Shown: piece after piece, positions 5,407-14,202 of the stretch
Layout: every line of letters begins with the position of its first letter
Numbering within the stretch: the stretch's first letter is position 1
Source of the DNA: a virus
Strand: one strand, 5' to 3'
Virus record (IMG/VR): IMGVR_UViG_3300025543_000082
Span: 1-37,427 of that record
Length of the DNA stretch: 37,427 bases
Program-made: the position numbers and the translations under genes
The notes under the pieces: model-generated
Seen by the model: the letters and a program-made list of their open reading frames with translations, nothing else
Told to the model about the DNA's origin: nothing
The model's database searches: none

Positions 5407-5523
5407 ATCTGGACACAAACTGGTACAATGTGTGATATATATGTAACAGCAGACCCCCCCGTGGTGTAGCATAATGTTAATTGTTGTCTGTCCACATTTT
5501 TTGGGGTATTTTAAAATACGCTA

Positions 5524-5552
5524 TTGACTTTAGTGCTACACTATGATATAAT
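5524..5552 (+). promoter_or_regulatory. Strong late promoter for terminase/head genes
   Basis: TTGACT (5524-5529), exactly 17 bases, perfect TATAAT (5547-5552). The spacer contains TAGTG-cta-CACTA, an inverted repeat that resembles the AGTGTAC blocks of the early promoters. Its TTGACTTTA and TGATATAAT ends are shared with the promoter at 15463, suggesting a common late class. Confidence 0.85.
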
Positions 5553-5574
5553 TTAGTTAACATAGGAGTACCCC

Positions 5575-6030
5575 ATGCGTTTCGAAGACTACAAGAATCC
5601 AAAGACAATAGATAAAAAGCTTACCAAACGTGAGCAACAATTTGTACAATACCTCGTAGATGACAAGATGGATGTTGTCTTAGCCTACGAGAAAGCTGGG
5701 TACACGGGGAAGAACAAGGGTGTATTTAAACACCGTGCAAACAGAACACAAAGATACCTTTGGACACACATAGAAGCTAGGATCAAGGAGAAGGTATCTG
5801 AAACAGCTACCACTGCTCTAGGGGTACTAGAAGAACTACTTGGTTCAGAGTCGGACACAGTGAGACTAAACGCAGCTAGGGACATCCTCAGCAGAGCAGG
5901 ATACGATGCTGTACAGAAGCAAGAAACCACTTTGAAAGATGTCATAGAGCTTACAGACGAAGAGATAGACAAGCAGATACAGAAGCTGGTAAAAGACAAC
6001 GTGGTAAAGTTTCCAAAGGAAGTAAAATAG
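5575..6030 (+). CDS. terS: Terminase small subunit, 151 aa
   Basis: The N-terminal region LTKREQQFVQYLVDDKMDVVLAYEKAGYTG is the helix-turn-helix typical of phage terminase small subunits (Terminase_2-like), which bind the packaging site. A long helical centre (about 75-110) would form the oligomer ring and the acidic/basic tail (TDEEIDKQIQKLVKDN) would contact the large subunit. ATG 5575 follows CATAGGAGTA. It stops one base before the TTG start of the large subunit gene and is the first late gene after the promoter at 5524. Confidence 0.88.
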   Translation: MRFEDYKNPKTIDKKLTKREQQFVQYLVDDKMDVVLAYEKAGYTGKNKGVFKHRANRTQRYLWTHIEARIKEKVSETATTALGVLEELLGSESDTVRLNAARDILSRAGYDAVQKQETTLKDVIELTDEEIDKQIQKLVKDNVVKFPKEVK

Positions 6031-7464
6031 TTGGACAGAGGTAAAGTCTTAGAGCTTCTCAAAGAGAAACAACGTAGGATAGAAGAAAACAGAATTAAAA
6101 ATTATGAGTCCTACGACTACCAAAAGAAGTTTCACTCTGAGGGCAAGGGAAGCGCACAACGTATTCTGATGGCAGCTAACAGGGTGGGGAAAACATTCTG
6201 TGGAGCAGCAGAAACAAGCTACCACATGACAGGGGTGTATCCTAAGTGGTGGGAGGGTAAAACATTTGACCACCCGGTAAGAGTTTGGGCAGCAGGTGAG
6301 AGTAACGATACCACCAGAGATATTATACAAAGAGAATTATTTGGAGTACCACAAGACCCTACCAAGTTAGGACACGGTGCAGTACCCAAAGAACACATAG
6401 TAAACACAGTACGTAAACCCGGAGTACCCAACGCCTTTAGTTCTGCACTTGTCAAACACAAGTCAGGGGGTAACTCCAGCATAAGTTTTAAAGCCTATGA
6501 ACAGGGGTTCGAGAAGTTCATGGGCGAGGCCGTGGATGTTGTCTGGCTTGATGAGGAACCTAAACAGGAAATCTTCAGTCAGTGTATAACCAGAACAGCA
6601 GACACAGGGGGTATTGTCTATATGACGTTTACCCCGGAAAAAGGGATGACTCAGGTAGTAAGTTCTTTTTTAAACGAACTGAAACCGGGTCAATCTCTAA
6701 TAACTGCTACTTGGGACGATGTGGATCACTTAGACCCAGCTACCAAGGAACAGTTATTGTCAGTTTATAGCCCTGCTGAGAGGGATATGAGATCAAAAGG
6801 TATACCTGTATTTGGCTCAGGTTTGATCTTTCCTGTATCAGAAGAGGACATCACTTGCGAAGACTTTGAGATACCTAAACACTATCTTGTCTTAGCTGGT
6901 ATAGATTTTGGATATGATCACCCCACGGCACTCAGTTGGGTAGCACTTGATCCAGATAACGATATAATATACGTCTACGATGAATACAGGAGAAGCAAGG
7001 AAACACCTATAACACACGCAGCAGCGTTGAACTCTAGGTCTAGGGGTATCCCGGTAGCTTTTCCTCACGATGGTTTACAACACGATAAAGGTTCTGGAAT
7101 ACAGTTAGCACAGCAATACAGAGACTTGGGGGTCTATATGCTCCCTGAGCACTTTTCTAATCCACCAGCAGAAGGGAAAATAAATGGTAATAATTCAGTT
7201 GAAGCTGGTATCAGCGAAATGCTACAAAGGTTTGAAACAGGCCGTCTACAAATTTTTGAGTCCTGTCAGGAAACTCTTGAGGAACTTAGGTTGTACCATA
7301 GAAAAAATGGGAAAGTGGTTGCAATCAAAGATGACCTAATCTCATCAATGAGGTATGCTGCTCTTTCCGTAGAACGGTTCGGAGAGAAAATGACGAGTAA
7401 CACCGTTTACAAGAAGTACAACTTTGATGCTAAAATTGAGTATAACCATAGGGGTATAGTATAA
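6031..7464 (+). CDS. terL: Terminase large subunit, 477 aa (TTG start)
   Basis: This is the DNA packaging ATPase/nuclease. Visible motifs: Walker A AANRVGKT (48-55), Walker B DVVWLDEE (169-176), coupling motif TFTPEKG (199-205), and the RNase H-like nuclease start AGIDFGYDHPTALSW (289-303, D292), with a second acidic site near FPHDG. The start is TTG 6031, immediately after the terS stop, with AAGGAAG upstream; the first internal ATG lies within one residue of the Walker A motif and would remove the N-terminal packaging-adenine region. Length is short but within the podovirus range. It works with the terS product and the portal encoded next to it. Confidence 0.93.
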   Translation: MDRGKVLELLKEKQRRIEENRIKNYESYDYQKKFHSEGKGSAQRILMAANRVGKTFCGAAETSYHMTGVYPKWWEGKTFDHPVRVWAAGESNDTTRDIIQRELFGVPQDPTKLGHGAVPKEHIVNTVRKPGVPNAFSSALVKHKSGGNSSISFKAYEQGFEKFMGEAVDVVWLDEEPKQEIFSQCITRTADTGGIVYMTFTPEKGMTQVVSSFLNELKPGQSLITATWDDVDHLDPATKEQLLSVYSPAERDMRSKGIPVFGSGLIFPVSEEDITCEDFEIPKHYLVLAGIDFGYDHPTALSWVALDPDNDIIYVYDEYRRSKETPITHAAALNSRSRGIPVAFPHDGLQHDKGSGIQLAQQYRDLGVYMLPEHFSNPPAEGKINGNNSVEAGISEMLQRFETGRLQIFESCQETLEELRLYHRKNGKVVAIKDDLISSMRYAALSVERFGEKMTSNTVYKKYNFDAKIEYNHRGIV

Positions 7465-7520
7465 TGACAAAATACACGAAATACAGTAAACCTAAGAAGA
7501 AGAGTAAAAAAGGGAAGTAG
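7464..7520 (+). CDS. Lysine-rich micro-protein, 18 aa
   Basis: An ORF begins at the last base of the terL stop (TAATG) and encodes MTKYTKYSKPKKKSKKGK: nine lysines in 18 residues. It ends three bases before the portal start. The tight fit and strongly non-random composition argue that it is translated. It may bind DNA or RNA; compare the basic small proteins at 30281 and 30430. Confidence 0.5.
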   Translation: MTKYTKYSKPKKKSKKGK

Positions 7521-7523
7521 TGT

Positions 7524-9539
7524 ATGTCTAAATTATCTGACGAGCAAGTCCTTTCTATTGTAGATAGTGAGGTAGAGGAGAGTTCTTCTTTTATAGACTC
7601 TGAAGTAAGTACCCAGAGAGAGACAGCAATAGAGTACTTCTACGGTGAACCATTTGGTAACGAAGAAGACGGACGATCTCAGGTAGTTGTCACGGACGTT
7701 CAAGATACAATAATGTGGATGATGCCTAGCTTGATGCGTATCTTTACAAGTGGTAAAGACGTTGTACGTTTTGCACCACATGGCCCAGAGGACGTGCAAG
7801 TAGCAGAACAGGCTACGAACTATGTGAACCATGTGTTCTACAAACAGAACAATGGTTTTGACATACTGTACAACTTCTTCTTTGATGCTCTCTTACAAAA
7901 AGTAGGCATCGTAAAACACTACTGGGAAGACGTAGAGAAGACAACCACAGAGTCCTACGAGAAGCTGACAGAACAAGAGTTTAGCCTGTTACAGCAGGAC
8001 GAAGAACTAGAGATAGTAGAACACACAGAAGACATAAAAGTAATAGAGATACCTGATCCACAGACAGGGGAGATGGTAGAAGTAGAAGAAATAAGCCATG
8101 ATGCTATATTTTCGCGCACAAAGATAAGTGGTAAAGTAAGCATAGAAAATGTACCACCAGAAGAATTTCTGATAAATCGTGGAGCTAAAAGCCTAGAAGA
8201 TTTCAGGTTTGTTTGTCACAGATCGCACAAGACCCGTGGCGAACTTATAGAAATGGGGTTTGATGAAGATATAGTAGAAAACTTAGCAGGTTCTGGATCA
8301 AGTGCAGACGGTATTACCACAAGCCAAGAGTACATGGCTAGACACGCTTACGACAACACAAACGTAACAGACATAGGCTCTATGTCCAAGTCTGAAGACA
8401 CAGTTGAAGTATTCGAGTCGTACACCAGACTAGACATGGAGGACAATGGTGTAGGTGTACTCTACAAAGTGATACACGCTGGTAATGAAATCTTAGAGAA
8501 AGAGCCAGTAGATACCATACCATTTAGCTCTATCTGTCCTATTCCGATTCCACACAAGTTCTATGGTCTATCGGTAGCAGAGACAGTACAAGACATACAG
8601 TTAGTACGCAGTACACTTACAAGGAACCTCTTGGATAATATGTACCTTGCTAACAACGGACGATTCCAGATAGTAGAAGGTCAAGTTAACATAGACGACT
8701 TGTTAACCAACCGTCCCGGTGGAGTTGTGCGTACCAGATCACCTAATGCTCTACAGCCTATACAAACACCTGCCTTGCAGCAGTACAGTTTTGAGATGTT
8801 AGACTACTGGGACAAATTAAAATCCGGGCGTACAGGCGTAAATCCTGCTACACAGGGGCTACCTGCTGACATTCTAAAGTCACACGTAACTCAAGGTGCT
8901 GTACAAGGTGCTCTTAGTAACGCACAAGGCAGAGTAGAACTTATAGCTAGAATCTTTGCTGAAACAGGTGTTAAAAGTATGTTCAAAGCTATCTACAACC
9001 TTATACAAAGGTATGAAGATGGTAAAAAGGTAATGAGATTAAACAACAGCTACTATGAGGTTGACCCATCAAGTTGGATAGAAGACTTAGATGTAACCGT
9101 AGAAGTTGGTTTAGGATATGGAGATCAGGATGTTAGGCTTAATAATTTATCTAGTTATGCAGGTCTTATAGAAAAGATTGCACAGCAAACACAAAACATA
9201 GTTTCACCGGATAACATATATAACTTAGCTAAAGAAATTGGTGCAGAGATGGGTATAAAAGATACTGATCAGTATATTACACCACCTCAGCCAGTAGAAC
9301 CTCAGCCAAGTCCACAAGAACAGCTTGCACAAGCACAGGGACAAGCTATGATCATGGAAGCTGAGACTTCTAGAATGGAAGCAGAAATAAAAGCTAACGA
9401 ACTACAAATAAAAGCTGGTAAACTAGAGTTAGAAAGATTAGAACTAGAAAATAACATTAACCTCAAAAAAGAAGAGATCAAGTTAAAAGGTGTAGAGCTT
9501 GGATACGAGATGTCTTCTCAAAGAAATGTAAAGGCATAG
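7524..9539 (+). CDS. Portal protein (P22-type), 671 aa
   Basis: The N-terminal segments RSQVVVTDVQDTIMWMMPSL and MRIFTSGKDVVRFAPHGPED are the signature of P22-type portals, not of the T7 connector family. It follows terL as expected. The portal forms the 12-subunit ring through which DNA enters and leaves the head. Residues 595-671 are Gln/Glu/Lys-rich (AQGQAMIMEAETSRMEAEIK...) and should form a long coiled coil, like the P22 portal barrel that extends into the capsid. Length matches P22 gp1 (about 725) within normal variation. It is followed by a decoration-like gene nine bases downstream. Confidence 0.9.
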   Translation: MSKLSDEQVLSIVDSEVEESSSFIDSEVSTQRETAIEYFYGEPFGNEEDGRSQVVVTDVQDTIMWMMPSLMRIFTSGKDVVRFAPHGPEDVQVAEQATNYVNHVFYKQNNGFDILYNFFFDALLQKVGIVKHYWEDVEKTTTESYEKLTEQEFSLLQQDEELEIVEHTEDIKVIEIPDPQTGEMVEVEEISHDAIFSRTKISGKVSIENVPPEEFLINRGAKSLEDFRFVCHRSHKTRGELIEMGFDEDIVENLAGSGSSADGITTSQEYMARHAYDNTNVTDIGSMSKSEDTVEVFESYTRLDMEDNGVGVLYKVIHAGNEILEKEPVDTIPFSSICPIPIPHKFYGLSVAETVQDIQLVRSTLTRNLLDNMYLANNGRFQIVEGQVNIDDLLTNRPGGVVRTRSPNALQPIQTPALQQYSFEMLDYWDKLKSGRTGVNPATQGLPADILKSHVTQGAVQGALSNAQGRVELIARIFAETGVKSMFKAIYNLIQRYEDGKKVMRLNNSYYEVDPSSWIEDLDVTVEVGLGYGDQDVRLNNLSSYAGLIEKIAQQTQNIVSPDNIYNLAKEIGAEMGIKDTDQYITPPQPVEPQPSPQEQLAQAQGQAMIMEAETSRMEAEIKANELQIKAGKLELERLELENNINLKKEEIKLKGVELGYEMSSQRNVKA

Positions 9540-9548
9540 GAGTTAAAC

Positions 9549-9854
9549 ATGGCAAGACAAAATAGTTACTACAGAGTAAATTCAAGCGAGAACCTAGCAG
9601 CAACTACAACTTCAGGAGCTACCAGATCAGGTGCGTGTCCTGCACAAGTAACTAAAGTAAGAATATCTGTAACTGGATTAGCTTACGTGGCAGTCAAAGG
9701 TGGTCAAGGAGCTACACCTACAGCAACTGTAGCTGCTGGAGTACAACTAAACGCAGGTGGCCCAGAGATTTTTACAGTAGTTGAAGGTGATAAAATAGCA
9801 GCAATAACTGCATCAGGTACAGCTACAGTTAATGTAACTTGGCTAGAAGGCTAA
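9549..9854 (+). CDS. Small beta-rich virion protein, 101 aa (decoration/fibre accessory candidate)
   Basis: MARQNSYYRVNSSENLAATT... is rich in Thr, Ala, Gly and Val in alternating patterns (VRISVTGLAYVAVKGG, TATVNVTW) typical of beta-sandwich surface proteins. It has no long helices. AGGAG is nine bases upstream of ATG 9549. It lies between the portal and the fibre genes, so a head decoration or tail-fibre accessory role is likely; the composition alone cannot distinguish these. Conserved family not recognised. Confidence 0.65.
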   Translation: MARQNSYYRVNSSENLAATTTSGATRSGACPAQVTKVRISVTGLAYVAVKGGQGATPTATVAAGVQLNAGGPEIFTVVEGDKIAAITASGTATVNVTWLEG

Positions 9855-9869
9855 CACGGGGAGGTTCAC

Positions 9870-10895
9870 TTGGCTACTAATAAAAAGATAACTGCTCTTT
9901 CAGAATTATCTGAAATAAATCTTGCGGATGACGATGTTCTTGCTGTAGTAGATGTTAGTGCAGGTACAACCCACAAAGTAAGAAAATCAACCTTGGCATC
10001 TGCCTTAGCTGGTGTTGCTTCTATATCAGCAGATAGTCCATTAGCTGTAAGTGCATCCACGGGATCAGTTACTGTAAGCACAGGAACCATACCTGTTTCC
10101 AAAGGGGGTACAGGTGCTACTTCACTGACAGACGGTGGTGTGCTATTAGGTTCTGGTACAGGTGCTGTAACTGCTATGGGTGTGTTATCTGATGGTCAAA
10201 TGATCGTAGGAGATGGTACAACAGACCCGGTAGCTGAGAGTGGAGCTACACTGCGTACCTCTATAGGTCTTGGGTCTATTGCTACTCAAGCTTCTGACTC
10301 CGTAAGTATTTCAGGAGGATCAATAACAGGTATTACTGATCTAGTTGTAGCAGACGGTGGTACAGGTGCATCTAGTTTAACTGATGGTGGAGTTTTGTTA
10401 GGATCAGGTACAGGAGCTATTACAGCAATGGCTGTACTAGGTGACGGTGAGATGATCGTTGGTGACGGTACAACTGATCCAGTTGCAGAAAGTGGAGCTA
10501 CTCTTAGGACTTCTATTGGCGTAGCAATAGGGTCTGACGTACAGGCTTTTGATGCAGACACCTTAAAAGCTGATACCGCAGACAATCTTACTGCTGGTTT
10601 TTCCACAACGGTACACGATGCTGGAACTAAATCTTCAGGAACTTACACACCTGACCAAGATGACGGCAACATACAAAAAGCTGTCAATGGAGGAGCGCAC
10701 ACATTAGCTCCAACAGTCGATGATTGTGCAGTAATAATTCAATACACCAACAACGCTAGTGCTGGAACAATCACAACGTCTGGTTTCACATTGGTCGATG
10801 GTGATGACATTAGCACAACTAACGGAGATGATTTCTTTTTCTATCTAACTAAAGCAAACGGATTTTCCCTTTTGACAGTGAAAGCTCTCCAATAA
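9870..10895 (+). CDS. Tail-fibre-like protein with internal repeats, 341 aa (TTG start)
   Basis: The start is TTG 9870 with GGGGAGG upstream. The N-terminus (TALSELSEINLADDDVLAVVDVSAGTTHKV) matches the short 'ITALSEL...DDVLAVVDVSA' modules that begin many phage fibre proteins. Two nearly identical 55-residue units (79-133 and 163-217) start GGTGATSLTDGG / GGTGASSLTDGG and end TLRTSIG, giving an 84-residue period that includes a variable linker. Such GGTGA repeats build trimeric fibre shafts. The C-terminal part (about 270-341) is a beta domain that could be the tip or the attachment point for the next protein. It overlaps the adhesin gene by one base. Confidence 0.75.
   Translation: MATNKKITALSELSEINLADDDVLAVVDVSAGTTHKVRKSTLASALAGVASISADSPLAVSASTGSVTVSTGTIPVSKGGTGATSLTDGGVLLGSGTGAVTAMGVLSDGQMIVGDGTTDPVAESGATLRTSIGLGSIATQASDSVSISGGSITGITDLVVADGGTGASSLTDGGVLLGSGTGAITAMAVLGDGEMIVGDGTTDPVAESGATLRTSIGVAIGSDVQAFDADTLKADTADNLTAGFSTTVHDAGTKSSGTYTPDQDDGNIQKAVNGGAHTLAPTVDDCAVIIQYTNNASAGTITTSGFTLVDGDDISTTNGDDFFFYLTKANGFSLLTVKALQ
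10104..10268 (+). repeat. Fibre repeat unit 1 (55 codons)
   Basis: Codes for the GGTGATSLTDGG...TLRTSIG unit. Its partner at 10356-10520 is 252 bases away. The two differ at scattered synonymous sites, so the amino acids are better conserved than the DNA. Confidence 0.8.
10356..10520 (+). repeat. Fibre repeat unit 2 (55 codons)
   Basis: Second copy of the GGTGA fibre unit (GGTGASSLTDGG...TLRTSIG). See unit 1. Confidence 0.8.
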
Positions 10896-13800
10896 TGTTC
10901 GCTTCTATCTACTCAATGCAGGGTGGCTCTAGTCTCTTTGGTGGGGACTTCTTTGCCACAGGTGGTAACACCATTACAGGTGCTGGGTTGAATATTGTCC
11001 ACACATTTACAGGTAGTGGTACGTTTGCCGTTGTTAAAGGTTCAACTGCGGTTAGCTATCTCGTGATTGCTGGAGGAGCAGGTGGTGGTGGTTATGCAGG
11101 TGGAGGTGGTGCTGGAGGTTATCGAGCATCTTTTAATAACGAAGCATCTGGAGGTGGAGCATCAAGCGAAACTAGTCTTACCTTGGGTACAGGAAGTTAC
11201 ACCTGCACAGTTGGAGCAGGTGGTGCTGGTGGAGGTAACGCAAGTACTGTAGGCGCAAACGGTGCAAATTCAGTCTTTAGTTCAATTACATCTATAGGCG
11301 GAGGTGGCGGAGGTTCTACTCTTAGCGGATCGGGAACTGCTGGAGCTAATGGTGGTTCTGGCGGTGGCGGTTCGTGGGGAGGTTCTCCTATGTCAAACGC
11401 AGGTGCTGGAACTTCAAACCAAGGTTTTGCTGGTGGAGTTGGTGATCCTATTGATAACGGAGGCGGTGGTGGAGGCGGTGGCGCAAGTGCCGTTGGAACC
11501 AATGTTTCTGGAACAACCGCTGGAAATGGTGGTGCTGGCGTAGCGTCTACAATTACTGGGTCATCTGTTACTCGTGCTGGCGGTGGCGGAGGCGGAATGG
11601 GATTAAGTGGTGGATCAGGATCAGGCGGATCAGGTGGAGGAGGACATGGAGGAGACAGAGGATCATCTAACCCAAATTCTGTTGCTGGAACTACAAACAC
11701 AGGAAGCGGAGGAGGTGGTGGAGATGGAACATCTAATTTTGGCTCTGCTGGTGGTTCAGGCGTAGTCATAGCAAGTTACAGACCAACATTAGAAGCCGCT
11801 ACAGGTGGAAACACCATTGCAACACTAGGCAACTACACAATACACACATTTACAAGTTCTGGCACATTTACAATACCAGAGAACAAAAGAGTACCAATTC
11901 AATACCTTGTTATTGCTGGCGGTGGCGCAGGTGGTGGAAAGAGTGGCGGTAACGGTGCTATAAGTGGCGGTGGTGCAGGTGGTTACAGAAATTCTACTCT
12001 TGGCGAAACATCGGGTGGAAGTAGTAGCACTGAAGCAACATTATCATGTGTTGGTGGCAATTACACAGTTACAGTTGGTGCAGGAGGTACAGGTGATACA
12101 GGCAGTGATAATCATGGTAGTGACAGTGTATTTGGATTAAATCCATCAGTCGTTCTTCCAACTGTAACTTTTGATGGTACTAATGATTATTTATCTTATA
12201 GTGGAACTCCAATGCCTGACGGCCCTGCGGGTACTTTTTCATGCTGGTTTAGATTTGATGAGGCACTATCTGGAGTGGCGGATTATTTTTATCAGTCAGG
12301 TGGAACGCACTTTGATATTCGAAGAAACGAATACAACCAAATATCTATAATAGGATATACCTCATCAAATGGTTTTCTTTTTAGCGTATACAGTTCTTCA
12401 ACAACTTTTGGTACAGTTAGCACTGATTGGCATCATGTTGTTATCAGTTGGAATTTAGTTTCTAGTCCAGTGTGTCATATGTACATTGACGGAGTAGCCG
12501 ATGTTGATATTCAAGCTATAAATGCTGGGAATATTAATTATTCTGGGAGTGGCAATACTCAAAAACTTGGCGCAGGTATTGATGGATCAGATAAATTTCC
12601 GGGTCAAATGGCTCAATTTTATCTAACCAATGAATATATTGATATTACGCAAGCCTCTAACCTAGCAAAATTTATAACTACGGGAGGTCGCCCTGTAGAT
12701 ATGGGGTCTGACGGAGCTACACCTACTGGTACAGCCGCAAAGTTATTCTTTAATAGCGCATTAGATTCATGGCACACCAATGATGGTACTGGTGGTGGTA
12801 TGACTGAGGTAGGAGCTTTAACTGCTGGTTCACCAATTCTTTTTACCCCTACTGTACTTAGTATTGGTGGTGGAGGTGGTACTGGAGGAACGTCAGCAGC
12901 ATCTGGAAAAGGTTCTGCTGGTGGTAATGGATACGGTGGTGGAACAGGCACTGCTGGTACGACAGGCCAAGGTTCTGCTGGAGGAATTGGTTTTTGGTCT
13001 GGAACAAACGGTGCATCAGGTGGCGGAGGGGGTGCAGGTGGTGCAGGTGTTGGAACGTCAAATACTACAGGCGGAGCAGGTGGAGCAGGTTTATCTTCTA
13101 GCATTACAGGTTCAAGTGTAACTCGTGCAGGTGGAGGTGGAGGTGGTTCTATGAACTCTACTCCGGGTGCAGGAGGTTCTGGAGGCGGTGGTGCTGGTGT
13201 AACTGGTTCAAATAACGGTGTTGCTGGAACAGTTAACACAGGTTCTGGGGGTGGTGGAACTGGAAATGTTCATGCTACGTCAGGTGCAGTCAATGGTGGA
13301 AGCGGTGGATCAGGCTTAGTTGTTCTTAAATACCGATCTTCAAATAATTTCACAGAGGCTACAGGAGGTACAATTACTTTCGATGGTGACTACGCAATAC
13401 ACACATTTAACTCTAGTGGAACCTTTTCTGTTAACACTGTTGGCGTTGCTGATAGTACTCTTGATTATCTTGTGATTGCAGGTGCAGGTGGAGGAGGAAA
13501 AGGTGCGGCAAATGAAGGTGGAGGCGGAGGTGGCGCAGGAGGTTATCGAGCTAGTTGGAACTCTGAAGCATCTGGTGGAGGTGGGTCTAGCGAGACAGGG
13601 CTAACAGCCTCTATTCAAGATTATACTGTAACTATTGGTGCTGGTGGTGCTGGAGATACAAGCACTGGCGGTACAGGAGCCAACGGAGCCAATTCAGTTT
13701 TTGGATCAATTACGTCAACTGGAGGTGGTGGAGGTGGTTCAGCTACAAACGGTGGAAATAATCCCGGAGCCGCTGGCGGTTCTGGGGGTGGTGCTAATTA

Positions 13801-14194
13801 TTCTGGTGCAGGTGGTGCTGGAACTTCTAATCAAGGATTTGCGGGTGGTACTGGGGGAGGTGGTTCTCCCGTAGCGGCATACTCAGGCGGTGGAGGTGGA
13901 GCAGGTGCAGTCGGTGCAAATACTAGTAGCGGAAATGGCGGTGCTGGTGGTGTTGGAGTAGCGTCTACTATTTCTGGTAGTTCAATCGTCAGAGCGGGAG
14001 GTGGCGGAGGTGGAGATGATGCCAGTTCAGCAGGAGGCGCAGGTGGAAACGGTGGCGGTGGACAAGGAGAGGTTTCTAGTTCTTCCGCTGGAACAGCGAA
14101 TACTGGCGGTGGCGGAGGCGGTGGAAATGGTGCTGGCGGAAATGGTGACGCAGGCGGTTCAGGTGTTGTAATCATTAGATACAAATATAAATAG
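10895..14194 (+). CDS. Giant glycine-rich adhesin with embedded LamG-like domain, 1099 aa
   Basis: The protein has three related modules. Each opens with a T-G-G-x-T-I...(I/V)HTF-x-x-SGTF strand pair and a YLVIAGxGGGG motif, runs through long GGGGG stretches with GGAGGYRAS, TVGAGG, RAGGGGGG and VNTGSGGGG blocks, and closes with a hydrophobic strand (VVIASYR, LVVLKYR, VVIIRYK). The modules start near 10965, 11790 and 13355. Such sequences form polyglycine-II sandwiches, as in the gp38-type receptor-binding adhesins of T4-like phages. Module 2 is interrupted by a roughly 240-residue domain (TVTFDGTNDYLSYSG, FSCWFRFD, WHHVVISWN, YIDG) of the concanavalin/LamG type, a probable sugar binder. It overlaps the fibre gene by one base and is the best candidate for the host-range determinant. 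Confidence 0.8.
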   Translation: MFASIYSMQGGSSLFGGDFFATGGNTITGAGLNIVHTFTGSGTFAVVKGSTAVSYLVIAGGAGGGGYAGGGGAGGYRASFNNEASGGGASSETSLTLGTGSYTCTVGAGGAGGGNASTVGANGANSVFSSITSIGGGGGGSTLSGSGTAGANGGSGGGGSWGGSPMSNAGAGTSNQGFAGGVGDPIDNGGGGGGGGASAVGTNVSGTTAGNGGAGVASTITGSSVTRAGGGGGGMGLSGGSGSGGSGGGGHGGDRGSSNPNSVAGTTNTGSGGGGGDGTSNFGSAGGSGVVIASYRPTLEAATGGNTIATLGNYTIHTFTSSGTFTIPENKRVPIQYLVIAGGGAGGGKSGGNGAISGGGAGGYRNSTLGETSGGSSSTEATLSCVGGNYTVTVGAGGTGDTGSDNHGSDSVFGLNPSVVLPTVTFDGTNDYLSYSGTPMPDGPAGTFSCWFRFDEALSGVADYFYQSGGTHFDIRRNEYNQISIIGYTSSNGFLFSVYSSSTTFGTVSTDWHHVVISWNLVSSPVCHMYIDGVADVDIQAINAGNINYSGSGNTQKLGAGIDGSDKFPGQMAQFYLTNEYIDITQASNLAKFITTGGRPVDMGSDGATPTGTAAKLFFNSALDSWHTNDGTGGGMTEVGALTAGSPILFTPTVLSIGGGGGTGGTSAASGKGSAGGNGYGGGTGTAGTTGQGSAGGIGFWSGTNGASGGGGGAGGAGVGTSNTTGGAGGAGLSSSITGSSVTRAGGGGGGSMNSTPGAGGSGGGGAGVTGSNNGVAGTVNTGSGGGGTGNVHATSGAVNGGSGGSGLVVLKYRSSNNFTEATGGTITFDGDYAIHTFNSSGTFSVNTVGVADSTLDYLVIAGAGGGGKGAANEGGGGGGAGGYRASWNSEASGGGGSSETGLTASIQDYTVTIGAGGAGDTSTGGTGANGANSVFGSITSTGGGGGGSATNGGNNPGAAGGSGGGANYSGAGGAGTSNQGFAGGTGGGGSPVAAYSGGGGGAGAVGANTSSGNGGAGGVGVASTISGSSIVRAGGGGGGDDASSAGGAGGNGGGGQGEVSSSSAGTANTGGGGGGGNGAGGNGDAGGSGVVIIRYKYK
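12137..12859 (+). other. LamG/concanavalin-like domain inserted in adhesin module 2
   Basis: In modules 1 and 3 the sequence NSVFSSITSIGGGGGG / NSVFGSITSTGGGGGG is continuous. In module 2 it is split after DSVFG and resumes at SIGGGGG. About 240 residues between hold LamG hallmarks: FDGTNDYL, FSCWFRFD, WHHVVISWN, MYIDG and GQMAQFYLTNEYID. The insertion looks precise at a surface loop. Confidence 0.7.
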
Positions 14195-14202
14195 GAATTA
14201 AT

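Larger units (their letters stand above)
5067..5523. other. Non-coding AT-rich region with inverted repeats (possible origin, pac or control region)
   Basis: I find no credible gene here. The segment holds clustered ACAATGT/ACATTGT words: an inverted pair at 5315-5321 and 5326-5332 (4-base spacer), another inverted repeat TGCAACA-cat-TGTTGCA at 5390-5406, and a further ACAATGT at 5425-5431. A C7 run lies at 5454-5460. It separates the accessory units from the terminase genes. A replication origin, a packaging site next to terS or an operator array are all possible. Confidence 0.6.

Noticed and set aside
11197-11769. Long proline-rich antisense ORFs opposite the adhesin (also 12619-13239 and 13831-14232)
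   Set aside because: They are the complement of GGN/GGT glycine codons (CC-rich antisense) and show only low-complexity proline; no ribosome sites.
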